Assembly (NCBI GenBank): GCA_964351365.1
Contig: CAYGNP010000009.1
Location: forward strand, 24,890-88,889
From: UBA1672 sp964351365
Lineage (GTDB): Bacteria > Pseudomonadota > Alphaproteobacteria > Micavibrionales > Micavibrionaceae
Direction: 5' to 3'
Length of the DNA: 64,000 nucleotides
The notes below the pieces were generated by a model that worked only from the letters and a program-made list of their open reading frames with translations, made no database searches and had not been told where the DNA came from. Of this stretch, positions 7,556-15,222 are shown in pieces (positions within the stretch are counted from its first letter, which is position 1; the number at the start of each line of letters is the position of its first letter). The position numbers and the translations under genes were made by a program.

Positions 7556-9259
7556 TTACAGATTTTTATTTTCCCACCATGTTTCAAGGATCGCCCCGTA
7601 GATGGGGGTGGTGGTAGGATAATGCAGGTTTTTATCATGTGCGATATAGTCAAAACCCTTGTAAAACAGCGGTATGTAGATGTTCTGTTCCATAAGAATT
7701 TTATCCATTTCATGGGTGTGTTTTATAAGGTCGTCATATGTTGGGGCGTCTGCAATTTTATCCGCCAAAGCGTCAATTTCGGGCAGGCAAATTCCAGAAA
7801 AGTTAAATCTTGCAGATTCTTTGGCTGCGGCGCAGGACCAATAGAGGCGTTGTTCTGTCCCTGGAGAGAGAGAATTTTGCCAGAAAAAGGCAAGCATATC
7901 GTAATCATAGCTTAGTTTGCGGTTTTGAAAGGTTGCGCTGTCGAGAACGCGGATGCTCATCGTGATTCCAAGGCGTTGAAGCGACTTTTGGAAGGTAAGT
8001 GCTATTTTTTCATCCTGAGGGTTTGAGACGATGATTTCAAACTGGAAGGGGGCTTTTGTGCTGGTGTTTACGCGTTGGCCATTTTCTATCACCCAGCCGG
8101 CTTGCGTGAGCAAAGTCGTTGCCTCTTTCAAGCGTTGTCTGAGCGAGAGCGCTTCTTCTTCTTTTTGCTCCGCTTTTGCGCTGAGGATGGAATTTGGGAA
8201 CATGCTGTTGATTCGTTTGAAATTATTGCCGTACAGATTTTGTTTGACCCATTCATCATTAAAGGCGTGTGAGAGTGCCTTACGGACATTAATATCATCA
8301 AAAGGCGGGTGGCGGAGATTGAAAATCAGGCCATCGGCGCGCTCAGGGCGCTGATGCGGGGCTTCGAGCAGGGCGATGGTTTCACTGATGTCATTATATT
8401 GTTTTCGCCATTTACTAGCGTCCCATTCACGGCGCAGATTTAGGCTCCCTTTTTTGAAGGCTTCCAAAGCAATTGTGTCATCGCGGAAATAATCATAGGT
8501 AATTGTATCGAAATTATTGTGACCAACGTTAACGAGAAGGTCTTGTGCCCAGTAATCAGGAATGCGTTCGTAGATAATGTTACGGCCCAGCTCGAATGAT
8601 TTGATGCGGTATGGCCCGTTTGAGAGTGGGGGCTCGAGCAAGCCGGCATTGAAGTCGCGGCCTTGCCACCATGATTTGGAGAGGATGGGCATCATGGCGA
8701 AGATCATCACAGTTTCGCGGTTGTAGCCTTCAGCGAATTTGAAGGTAATAGTATGATCGTCCATAATGGTTGCTTCGCGCGCGAGTTTGTAGATTTTGCG
8801 CATGTTCGGGCGGCCATTATCACGCAATGTCTCAAAGGAAAACATCACATCGGCGGTGGTGATCGGGCTGTTATCGTGGAAGCGTGCCTTTGGATTTAGG
8901 TGGAAGGTAATGCCAGAGCGGTCTTCGGGGATGTCGGCGCTCTCGGCAATCAAAGGATAGAGGGTAAAGGGTTCATCCCAGACGCGTTGCATCAAGCGGT
9001 CCGTGATCAGGTTCATGTTTGGCGGGGACTGACCCTTGAGGGCGTAGGCGTTCAGTGTATCAAACGTGCCCACGGCAGATTGTTTTAAGGTGCCCCCCTT
9101 TGGGGCATAAGGGTTTGCGTAGTGCAGATGCGTGCTCTGGGCGGAGTATTTTGGGTTGCCATGCATGGCCAAGCCGAAGCCCGCAGTTTCTTGTGCGCTG
9201 GCTATGTGTGGCTGGGCAAGAAGAATGAGGAAAAGCGCAATCAGATATTTCATATGCAT
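7556..9259 (-). CDS. Extracellular solute-binding protein family 5 (YejA-like peptide binder)
   Basis: A periplasmic substrate-binding protein of the oligopeptide/dipeptide ABC class (SBP_bac_5). After a signal peptide ending near residue 22 (ASAQETAG), GLAMHGNPKYS and the HYANPYAPKGGTLKQ block match the YejA branch that binds peptides or microcin C-like compounds. ITTADVMFSFETLRD and the conserved GPYRIKSFELGRNIIYERIPDYW are typical of family 5. At 567 residues it is near usual length. No permease or ATPase genes lie next to it, so it is an orphan or works with transporter subunits encoded elsewhere. Start could be the ATG at 9259 or at 9253. Confidence 0.85.
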   Translation of the reverse strand: MHMKYLIALFLILLAQPHIASAQETAGFGLAMHGNPKYSAQSTHLHYANPYAPKGGTLKQSAVGTFDTLNAYALKGQSPPNMNLITDRLMQRVWDEPFTLYPLIAESADIPEDRSGITFHLNPKARFHDNSPITTADVMFSFETLRDNGRPNMRKIYKLAREATIMDDHTITFKFAEGYNRETVMIFAMMPILSKSWWQGRDFNAGLLEPPLSNGPYRIKSFELGRNIIYERIPDYWAQDLLVNVGHNNFDTITYDYFRDDTIALEAFKKGSLNLRREWDASKWRKQYNDISETIALLEAPHQRPERADGLIFNLRHPPFDDINVRKALSHAFNDEWVKQNLYGNNFKRINSMFPNSILSAKAEQKEEEALSLRQRLKEATTLLTQAGWVIENGQRVNTSTKAPFQFEIIVSNPQDEKIALTFQKSLQRLGITMSIRVLDSATFQNRKLSYDYDMLAFFWQNSLSPGTEQRLYWSCAAAKESARFNFSGICLPEIDALADKIADAPTYDDLIKHTHEMDKILMEQNIYIPLFYKGFDYIAHDKNLHYPTTTPIYGAILETWWENKNL

Positions 9260-9287
9260 AGTGATATCAAATTTTTGCGCCTTTTGT

Positions 9288-10280
9288 CTATGCTGCCAGT
9301 GTTGAGAGTTTTATCGATGGGCGCGGGCCGATATGGGTTATGACTTCAGCGGCGGCAATGACGGCCAAGCGGCCGCATTCTGCCAAGTCTTTGCCTTCGG
9401 TGTAGCCATAGAGGAAGCCTGCCGCGAATTGATCGCCTGCGCCGGTGGTGTCTATCACTTTATCTACGGGCACTGCATCGATTTTGATTTTTTCACCGTT
9501 TGAGATAATGATGGCGCCTTTTTCGCTGCGGGTTATGGCGGCGATTTCAACGTGGTCGCTGATGGCGTTTATAGCGTCTTCGATATTGTTCTGGAGGAAG
9601 AGGGATTTAAGCTCTTCTTCATTTGCGAATAAAATATCGACATGGTTTTCAACAAGGTTCAGGAAGTCATGGCGGTGGCGGTCAACGCAGAACGGATCGG
9701 AAAGCGTGAGCGCGATTTTGTTACCTGCCTCATGTGCATATTCAGCGGCAGTGATAAAGGCCTGTTTTGCGAGGTCGCGGTCGAAGAGATAGCCTTCGAG
9801 ATAGGTAACTTTTGCGCTTGAAATCACATGAGCGTCAATGTCATTTGGGCTGAGCTCTACGCTGGCGCCTAAAAAGGTGTTCATTGTGCGGTCTGCATCG
9901 GGGGTAACCAGAATCATGCAGCGCCCGGTCGATGCGCCAAGAATAAGGGGCTGGGTTTCAAATGAAACACCTAGTGAGCGGATATCTTTTTGGAAGGCTC
10001 TGCCCAAATCATCGTCTGCAACTTTACCTATGAATGCGCCTTTGCCGCCAAATGATGCAAACCCGGCCATGGTATTGGCGGCGGAGCCGCCTGAGGTTTC
10101 AAGGCCGCCTTTCATCTGACCGTAAAGATCAACAGCGCGGGTTTCATCGACGAGGGTCATTGCCCCCTTTTCCATGCCGTGCTCGGCATGTTGTTGGGCT
10201 ACGAATTCTTCAGAGACTTGGGCAAGAACATCAACAAGGGCGTTTCCTACGGCGGCTACGCCATATTTTGTATCAGACAT
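9288..10280 (-). CDS. PfkB-family adenosine kinase-like sugar/nucleoside kinase
   Basis: A 330-residue ribokinase-fold kinase that most resembles bacterial adenosine kinases. Present are VGNALVDVLA at the N-terminus, ETSGGSAANTMAGFASFGGKGAFIGKVADDD (PfkB signature 1 with its conserved asparagine), RCMILVTPDADRTMNTFLGAS, and the catalytic DTTGAGDQFAAGFLYG (signature 2 with the anion hole and base aspartate). It would phosphorylate adenosine or a related nucleoside or sugar with ATP. It is transcribed divergently from the TetR regulator gene about 80 bases away. The substrate is inferred from resemblance only. Confidence 0.85.
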   Translation of the reverse strand: MSDTKYGVAAVGNALVDVLAQVSEEFVAQQHAEHGMEKGAMTLVDETRAVDLYGQMKGGLETSGGSAANTMAGFASFGGKGAFIGKVADDDLGRAFQKDIRSLGVSFETQPLILGASTGRCMILVTPDADRTMNTFLGASVELSPNDIDAHVISSAKVTYLEGYLFDRDLAKQAFITAAEYAHEAGNKIALTLSDPFCVDRHRHDFLNLVENHVDILFANEEELKSLFLQNNIEDAINAISDHVEIAAITRSEKGAIIISNGEKIKIDAVPVDKVIDTTGAGDQFAAGFLYGYTEGKDLAECGRLAVIAAAEVITHIGPRPSIKLSTLAA

Positions 10281-10362
10281 TTATTTTTCCATTTTTTATT
10301 ATGTGTTTGTAAAAACTTTGATGGTATCTTCTATAAACAGAAATTTGGAAAAGGCCAAGCCA

Positions 10363-10965
10363 ATGAGTGAAAAAAAGAGCAAAACCGTAAAAATGGATGG
10401 TGAAGCATTCAAGGAAAAGATTGTTCATGCCGCGCTCGGGCTTGCGGTTGCACAAGGCTGGGAGAACACTACGTTGAGGGATATTGCGATTGCAGCAGAT
10501 GTGTCTTTGGCAGATTTGTATGCGGTGATTGAGGATAAAAACGATATTCTTGTTTTGCTGGGGCGGATGATTGATAAGGCGGTGGTTTCGCAGGTTTCTG
10601 TTTCTGGCGGGGACGTGTCCAGTCCGCGCGATGCGCTGTTTGATATTCTGATGGACCGGTATGATACCCTTAATGATTACCGCGAGGGTTTGGTGGCGGT
10701 TCTTCAGTCGTTCAGGTATGATCCCAAACAGATGGTTATTTCCATGCCGCATTTGTGCCGATCTATGAGCTGGATGCTGGAATGCGCCGGGATTGAGACA
10801 TCGGGTCTTAAGGGGGCGATCAAAGTCGCCGGGCTAAGTGGTGTTTATCTTAAAGTACTTAAGGTGTGGATGGAGGATGAGAGCGATGATTTGTCCAAGA
10901 CCATGGCGGCATTGGATAAAACGCTGAACCGCGCCGAGAAGGCTGCGGATATGTTCGGGCTCTAG
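10363..10965 (+). CDS. TetR/AcrR-family transcriptional regulator
   Basis: A 200-residue regulator with an N-terminal TetR helix-turn-helix: FKEKIVHAALGLAVAQGWENTTLRDIAIAADVSLADLYAVIEDKNDILV matches the usual pattern (A-x4-A...G-x-x-x-T-x-x-I-A-x-x-A-x-V-S...L-Y-x-x-F/I). The C-terminal ligand domain is not of a recognisable subclass; its tail (MAALDKTLNRAEKAADMF) recalls, from memory, COQ9-like TetR relatives in alphaproteobacteria. The ATG at 10363 is used; an in-frame ATG at 10321 is possible. Its position divergent from the adenosine kinase-like gene makes that gene a candidate target. The stop is nested on CTAG with the convergent PfkB-like gene. Confidence 0.78.
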   Translation: MSEKKSKTVKMDGEAFKEKIVHAALGLAVAQGWENTTLRDIAIAADVSLADLYAVIEDKNDILVLLGRMIDKAVVSQVSVSGGDVSSPRDALFDILMDRYDTLNDYREGLVAVLQSFRYDPKQMVISMPHLCRSMSWMLECAGIETSGLKGAIKVAGLSGVYLKVLKVWMEDESDDLSKTMAALDKTLNRAEKAADMFGL

Positions 10966-11726
10966 AGGTTTTTTTCAATGTCATCAAGGTAGGGTAGAGC
11001 GGTATATGTGCCGTTCTGTTTTGATGCAATTTTAGACGCGGCGCGGGCATAGTCCAACGCCTTTTCTTTTGGCATAGCGGCTTGATAACAGGCGGCGAGC
11101 GTGCCACAAAAGCAATCAATTGCCTTTTCATCCGGCGCAGCGGTGCCTTTTTCATTGTGGGGTGCATATAACTGTATGAGGGGCTCCGGTGCGATAATAA
11201 AATCAGCAAGCGCAAGGATTTCAGAGGTTATATTCCGATCATGATGGATGGATAATATGGTTTTGGATGAGGATGTGCGGGCGCGCTTCATGATATCCAC
11301 ATTAATTTCGGCGGGGATATCGTTTTGAAGCAAAATCAATGTGCGCGCATTCAGTGCGGCTTGCGGGATTTGGTCTGCGCTGGCGGGGTGGAGCGTGTTA
11401 TTTGTATGAATTTGAAGGGTTTTTCCATTTGGGCTGGAGATTAATATACGCAGTGCTGTTTGTTGTTCTTCGTGCTTTGCGATGGCAGAGGTATTTATAC
11501 CTTCCCTGCGCAAAGTTGTAAGGATGTCCTTTGCAAAATTATCGTTTCCAATTGTGCCCGTGAGCGAGGTTTTTGCGCCGGCGCGCGCTGCAGCGATGGC
11601 TTGCAGGGCTGCTGAGCCGCTGATACTGGTCTGGCTGGTTGTTGCAAGTATATTGCCCGAGTCTGTGACGTCGTCGGATGATTCCAGCCAGATATGTGAA
11701 CAAATTACGCCAAAGCTCAGGATCAT
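10962..11726 (-). CDS. Degenerate PfkB/ribokinase-fold protein
   Basis: A 254-residue protein that aligns by eye to the ribokinase family but lacks its key motifs. Signature 1 survives as SGSAALQAIAAARAGAK, with Leu41 where the family has the substrate-contacting Asn. At signature 2, where the family reads D-T-x-G-A-G-D, this protein reads DEKAIDCFCGTLAA: the anion-hole glycines are gone, although an aspartate (204) sits at the catalytic base position. It is also shorter than the usual 300 or so residues. It is probably a weak, altered or non-catalytic kinase relative. An in-frame TTG at 11741 is possible; the ATG at 11726 is preferred. It lies divergent from hemA. Confidence 0.7.
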   Translation of the reverse strand: MILSFGVICSHIWLESSDDVTDSGNILATTSQTSISGSAALQAIAAARAGAKTSLTGTIGNDNFAKDILTTLRREGINTSAIAKHEEQQTALRILISSPNGKTLQIHTNNTLHPASADQIPQAALNARTLILLQNDIPAEINVDIMKRARTSSSKTILSIHHDRNITSEILALADFIIAPEPLIQLYAPHNEKGTAAPDEKAIDCFCGTLAACYQAAMPKEKALDYARAASKIASKQNGTYTALPYLDDIEKNL

Positions 11727-11824
11727 TTTATTTTTCGCCAAAAAGATTATATAGTGGAGCCTTAAATATCTTGATCTTTATATCCAAGGGCAATAAGACA
11801 GTAAAAGAAAAAAGGCCGCATTGC

Positions 11825-13048
11825 ATGTCAATTGATTATAATAAGCATTTTGAAGGGTGTGTTGAGGCGATTAAGTCCGAAGGGCGGTATCGCATTTTCG
11901 CTACTATGGAACGGATTGTCGGGCGCTTTCCTTATGCGCGTTATTATAACAAAGATGGGTCTTCTAAAGAGGTTGCTGTGTGGTGCAGTAATGATTATCT
12001 GGGCATGGGTCAGCATCCGAAGGTTATCGCTGCGGCGAGAGAGGCCTTGGAGACATGCGGAGCGGGCGCGGGGGGAACGCGCAATATTTCGGGCACGATG
12101 AAATATCATGTTGATCTGGAGCGCTCTCTTTCGGATTTGCATAATAAAAAGGGCGCTCTTGTTTTTTCCTCCGGCTATGTTGCCAATGAGGGAACTTTGG
12201 GAACTCTCGGTAAGTTGATGCCGGGATGTGTTATTTTTTCTGATGCGCTTAACCATGCCTCCATGATTCACGGCATTAAAGGGAGTAAGCAGGAAAAAAT
12301 GATTTTCCGTCATAATGATGTGCAGCATCTTGAGGATTTACTTAAATCTGTTGATAAGGGGCGGCCTAAAATTATCGCGTTTGAATCGGTTTATTCCATG
12401 GAGGGCGATATTGCGCCTATTAAAGAGATTATTGAGCTTGCGGAAAAATACAACGCGCTTACCTATCTGGACGAGGTTCATGGCGTTGGTCTTTATGGGC
12501 CGCGCGGGGGCGGGGTTGCCGAGGAAATGGGTCTGATGGATCGTATCGATGTGATTGAGGGCACGTTCGGGAAAGCTTATGGCGCGATGGGTGGTTTTAT
12601 TACCGGCCCGGCCGCTTTGGTCGATGCTGTGCGGTGTTATACCTCGGCGTTTATTTTTACGACGAGTTTGCCGCCTGCGGTTCTGGCTGCGGCTCTTGCC
12701 TCTGTTGAGCATTTGAAGGTTTCACGGGTTGAGCGTGAATGCCAAAGTGCAAATGTTACTCTGTTTAAGGATATGCTGGAGGCCTCTGGTTTGCCGTTTA
12801 TGCGCGGGGAGAGCCATATTGTACCCCTGATTGTCGGCGAGCCCAATTGTTGCCGCGAGGTGTGTGATATTTTGCTCAAACATTATGATGTCTATGTGCA
12901 GCCGATTAATTATCCAACAGTTCCAAAGGGTACGGAGCGGTTGCGGTTGACAGCGAGTGCGGCGCATTCATTGGACGATGTTCGGTATATGGCCGATAGT
13001 TTGCGGCATTTGTGGGACTCTCATCACGCGCTTCGCGCAGTCGCTTAA
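11825..13048 (+). CDS. hemA: 5-aminolevulinate synthase (C4 pathway)
   Basis: Condenses glycine with succinyl-CoA, with pyridoxal phosphate, to 5-aminolevulinate, the first step of haem synthesis by the Shemin route, which among bacteria is an alphaproteobacterial hallmark. The 407 residues are full length. Seen are MERIVGRFPYARYY, WCSNDYLGMGQHP, AGAGGTRNISGT, the cofactor-binding YLDEVHGVGLYGPRGGG, and the Schiff-base lysine in GTFGKAYGAMGG. The ATG at 11825 (MSIDYNKHF) gives the standard N-terminus. The stop TAA is nested with that of the convergent 59-codon gene on TTAA at 13045-13048. No regulator site was recognised upstream. Confidence 0.95.
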   Translation: MSIDYNKHFEGCVEAIKSEGRYRIFATMERIVGRFPYARYYNKDGSSKEVAVWCSNDYLGMGQHPKVIAAAREALETCGAGAGGTRNISGTMKYHVDLERSLSDLHNKKGALVFSSGYVANEGTLGTLGKLMPGCVIFSDALNHASMIHGIKGSKQEKMIFRHNDVQHLEDLLKSVDKGRPKIIAFESVYSMEGDIAPIKEIIELAEKYNALTYLDEVHGVGLYGPRGGGVAEEMGLMDRIDVIEGTFGKAYGAMGGFITGPAALVDAVRCYTSAFIFTTSLPPAVLAAALASVEHLKVSRVERECQSANVTLFKDMLEASGLPFMRGESHIVPLIVGEPNCCREVCDILLKHYDVYVQPINYPTVPKGTERLRLTASAAHSLDDVRYMADSLRHLWDSHHALRAVA

Positions 13049-13224
13049 GCTTTAATATTTACAGATCTGCCACGCGATCCGGTGTTTAAAGGGGAGTTTT
13101 CAACGGCAGCCTTCAGGATATTTGCGACGGCCTGATCCGCTTGAGCGGCCTGTTTTATAACGGAAAGCGTTATATTTTGACGTGTTAGTGCCGATTGTGC
13201 TGCGATTCCTGCCGGAATATCCAT
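13045..13224 (-). CDS. Small YjfB-like putative motility protein (59 aa)
   Basis: A short gene with a good Shine-Dalgarno (AAGGAAG, 4 bases before the ATG at 13224). The 59-residue product begins MDIPAGIAAQSALTRQNITLSVIKQAAQADQ (written here in two parts for reading: MDIPAGIAAQSAL and TRQNITLSVIKQAA) and then AVANILKAAVENSP. The pattern MDI, a short linker, a Gln-rich helix, V-x-K and a second helix ending in A-x-x-L-x-x-A resembles the YjfB/'putative motility protein' family (PF14070), whose role is unknown. The tail NTGSRGRSVNIKA is basic. No flagellar genes are in the window. Its stop codon overlaps that of hemA. Confidence 0.6.
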   Translation of the reverse strand: MDIPAGIAAQSALTRQNITLSVIKQAAQADQAVANILKAAVENSPLNTGSRGRSVNIKA

Positions 13225-13420
13225 TTTTCTTCCTTTAACTCTTTCTTTATCATTGTAGCTGTTTTTTTCTTAAATTTTCATGAAAAGATGAATTTGCCTA
13301 TGGATTTGTTGTGAAAAAGTTATTTATGCATTGTCGAGGCCTGTGATTCGCCCTATCCTGTTGTTAAATTTATATTGAAACGCTGCAATTATTTTGTGTT
13401 CGCTTTGACATGATTTGACA

Positions 13421-13426
13421 AAGGAG
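13421..13426 (+). promoter_or_regulatory. Shine-Dalgarno sequence fixing the start at 13436
   Basis: A perfect AAGGAG sits 9 bases before the ATG at 13436 and shows that the in-frame TTG at 13415 is not the start. Confidence 0.65.
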
Positions 13427-13435
13427 ATTTACGTT

Positions 13436-13867
13436 ATGAGCTGTCAGCAAATTATAATGAATTACACTGTAGCGCCCAGTCTTGACGATCTGGATTGTCT
13501 CGCGTCTGTCGTGATGGAGACGCTGCCCGATGAGCTTATGCGTGATTGTGAGGCTCTGGTTGTTGTTGTTGAGGATATGGCCGATGAGACCACGGTCAAT
13601 GATCTTGATCTGGATGATGCTTTTGAATTGCTTGCGCTTTACAAGAGTGCAAAGGAAATTGCGCCTGGAATTGAGCGTAAAGTAGCCAATGATGATGATG
13701 TTCTGGTGCTGTACCGCCGCGCAATCCTGGATATGTGGTGTGAGACGGGGGAGGATTTAACGGGCCTGATCCGGCAGGTGATTATTGAGGAGCTGGGGCG
13801 GTATTTCGACTTTTCGGATGATGATATTGAGGAAATGAGCGAGCGGCATTATCAAGGAATGCTGTAA
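13436..13867 (+). CDS. Zincin-like metallopeptidase-family protein lacking the HExxH motif
   Basis: A 143-residue protein that matches, by eye, the short zincin-like 'metallopeptidase family' (DUF1025, PF06262). Shared blocks are ETLPDELMRDCEALVVVVEDMAD, DAFELLALYKS and VLVLYRRAILDMW, followed by a helix where alphaproteobacterial members read HEIGHHFGLSDDD. Here that stretch is EELGRYFDFSDDD (residues 118-130): both zinc-binding histidines are replaced (by Glu118 and Arg122), while the glutamate and downstream SDDD remain. It therefore cannot bind zinc in the normal way and is probably a non-catalytic derivative. It is highly acidic. The 211-base gap before it holds no other recognisable gene. 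Confidence 0.68.
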   Translation: MSCQQIIMNYTVAPSLDDLDCLASVVMETLPDELMRDCEALVVVVEDMADETTVNDLDLDDAFELLALYKSAKEIAPGIERKVANDDDVLVLYRRAILDMWCETGEDLTGLIRQVIIEELGRYFDFSDDDIEEMSERHYQGML

Positions 13868-13963
13868 TTTAGTGAATTGAAAACTGGTCATACGCATTTA
13901 TGTTATGCTAAAGTGTTATGAGTAATTCTTATTTAGTGATGGAATTGTAATTTGTTCTTACAA

Positions 13964-15214
13964 ATGCGTGGATTTCTGGTTCTTGTGCTGTTGGCTTTTT
14001 TTGGGCCTCTTTATCCTGTTTTTGCGAATAGTGTTCCGATTACGGTTGAAGATGATTTGTTTGGTACTCTGCCATTTACCGAGCGCAGGACCTGTGATCC
14101 TGAATTTATGAAGGTTATGAATAGTCGTTCTTGGATGAGTGCTCAGCGTGAAATCACGCAAAATGGCAATATTGTGCCGCGGCCAGATAGTGTTTTAACG
14201 TATTCCTGTTTTGATCAATTTATGCTTCATCAATCTTTCTATGCAGATAGAAATTTCCCTGGAGATCCTGATCAGTCTAAAGGCGGGTTTGGCGGGATAT
14301 TCAATGATGTTGCTGTTGGCCCCATTGAATTTGTTGCGGCCGGTGATCCTCTTGCACCGAGTATTGCTGCTGCAGCGGCACCGGGGACTTTGGCGCGCAG
14401 TGGGTTTATTATGTTTGCAGCGCTTGAAATTCTTGTTTTGGATCAGCTTGTCGATGTTGGGAGTATAATTGGTCTTGGTGAAGATGCAATCATTAGTGTT
14501 AATGGTTCCGTTAATGCTGGAGCGGCGTGTGTACCTGTTTATGGTACTTCGACATTTAAGCAGAACTATCTCCAAGATGGTTTTACACGATATGTACTCG
14601 GAGACCGTGCCCCTCAAAATGTTGCGTTCACAAGTTTGCCCGCAGACAATATTGGAACAGGTACACAATATAATTGTGAGATGATGAGCAGAGTTTGGAA
14701 TGCTGCAAGGTGTTATAATTTTGCGCAGCAATCTGATTTGTATGTTGAAGATAATCAGGGCGGCAATCACGACGGATTTTATAGTCTTGCGGATTATAAA
14801 ACGCTGGCAGATAGTGGGGGCGACTATCGAACCCTTGCAGGTGCATGTGAAGCGCCCAATGATGATATTCTTAAATTACCAGACCCGCTTCAGCTTGTGT
14901 GTGATGCTGTGCAACATGGTTTTCCTTCTGTTCCAAGTCTGAGCGCTTTGGCTACTGAGGCTGCTGGAATCGATAGTCCAACATGGGGTTTTTCTATGTT
15001 AGCTGCAAATCCTGATGTTGGTGCGGCAGGTGCCGTTGAGGGCGTTGGGGATTACATGGATTTTATGCGCGGATCTTGTGCGCCTCCTAGAAAGCTTGGT
15101 TATATCGTGATCGGGCCCAATGGTAATCCATATGTTAATGCGGTTTGCCCAACTTTGGGGTGCCGGTTTAATCCTCCCAACAGTCTTTCTGGCACCGGTA
15201 CCTGTTATAGATAA
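13964..15214 (+). CDS. Secreted cysteine-rich protein of unknown function
   Basis: Not assigned to a named family. A signal peptide (MRGFLVLVLLAFFGPLYPVFA-NS) precedes about 395 mature residues containing 11 cysteines, so disulfide bonding in the periplasm or outside is likely. Recognisable blocks are RTCDPEFMKVMNSRSWM, PDSVLTYSCFDQFM, YNCEMMSRVWNAARCYNF, DYMDFMRGSCAPP and VCPTLGCRFNPP. From memory the first and third blocks recall secreted proteins found in Micavibrio-like alphaproteobacteria, sometimes near secretion or pilus genes; this is unverified. Base composition is AT-rich (14461-14520 has 23 G+C of 60). A TTG at 13952, with GGAA seven bases upstream, is an alternative start. Confidence 0.65.
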   Translation: MRGFLVLVLLAFFGPLYPVFANSVPITVEDDLFGTLPFTERRTCDPEFMKVMNSRSWMSAQREITQNGNIVPRPDSVLTYSCFDQFMLHQSFYADRNFPGDPDQSKGGFGGIFNDVAVGPIEFVAAGDPLAPSIAAAAAPGTLARSGFIMFAALEILVLDQLVDVGSIIGLGEDAIISVNGSVNAGAACVPVYGTSTFKQNYLQDGFTRYVLGDRAPQNVAFTSLPADNIGTGTQYNCEMMSRVWNAARCYNFAQQSDLYVEDNQGGNHDGFYSLADYKTLADSGGDYRTLAGACEAPNDDILKLPDPLQLVCDAVQHGFPSVPSLSALATEAAGIDSPTWGFSMLAANPDVGAAGAVEGVGDYMDFMRGSCAPPRKLGYIVIGPNGNPYVNAVCPTLGCRFNPPNSLSGTGTCYR

Positions 15215-15222
15215 ATTATATA

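Noticed and set aside
13225..13435. Hidden gene or strong promoter in the 211-base gap before the zincin-like gene
   Set aside because: Only short frames without ribosome-binding sites; promoter-like pairs such as TTGTTA/TGCAAT are too weak to report.
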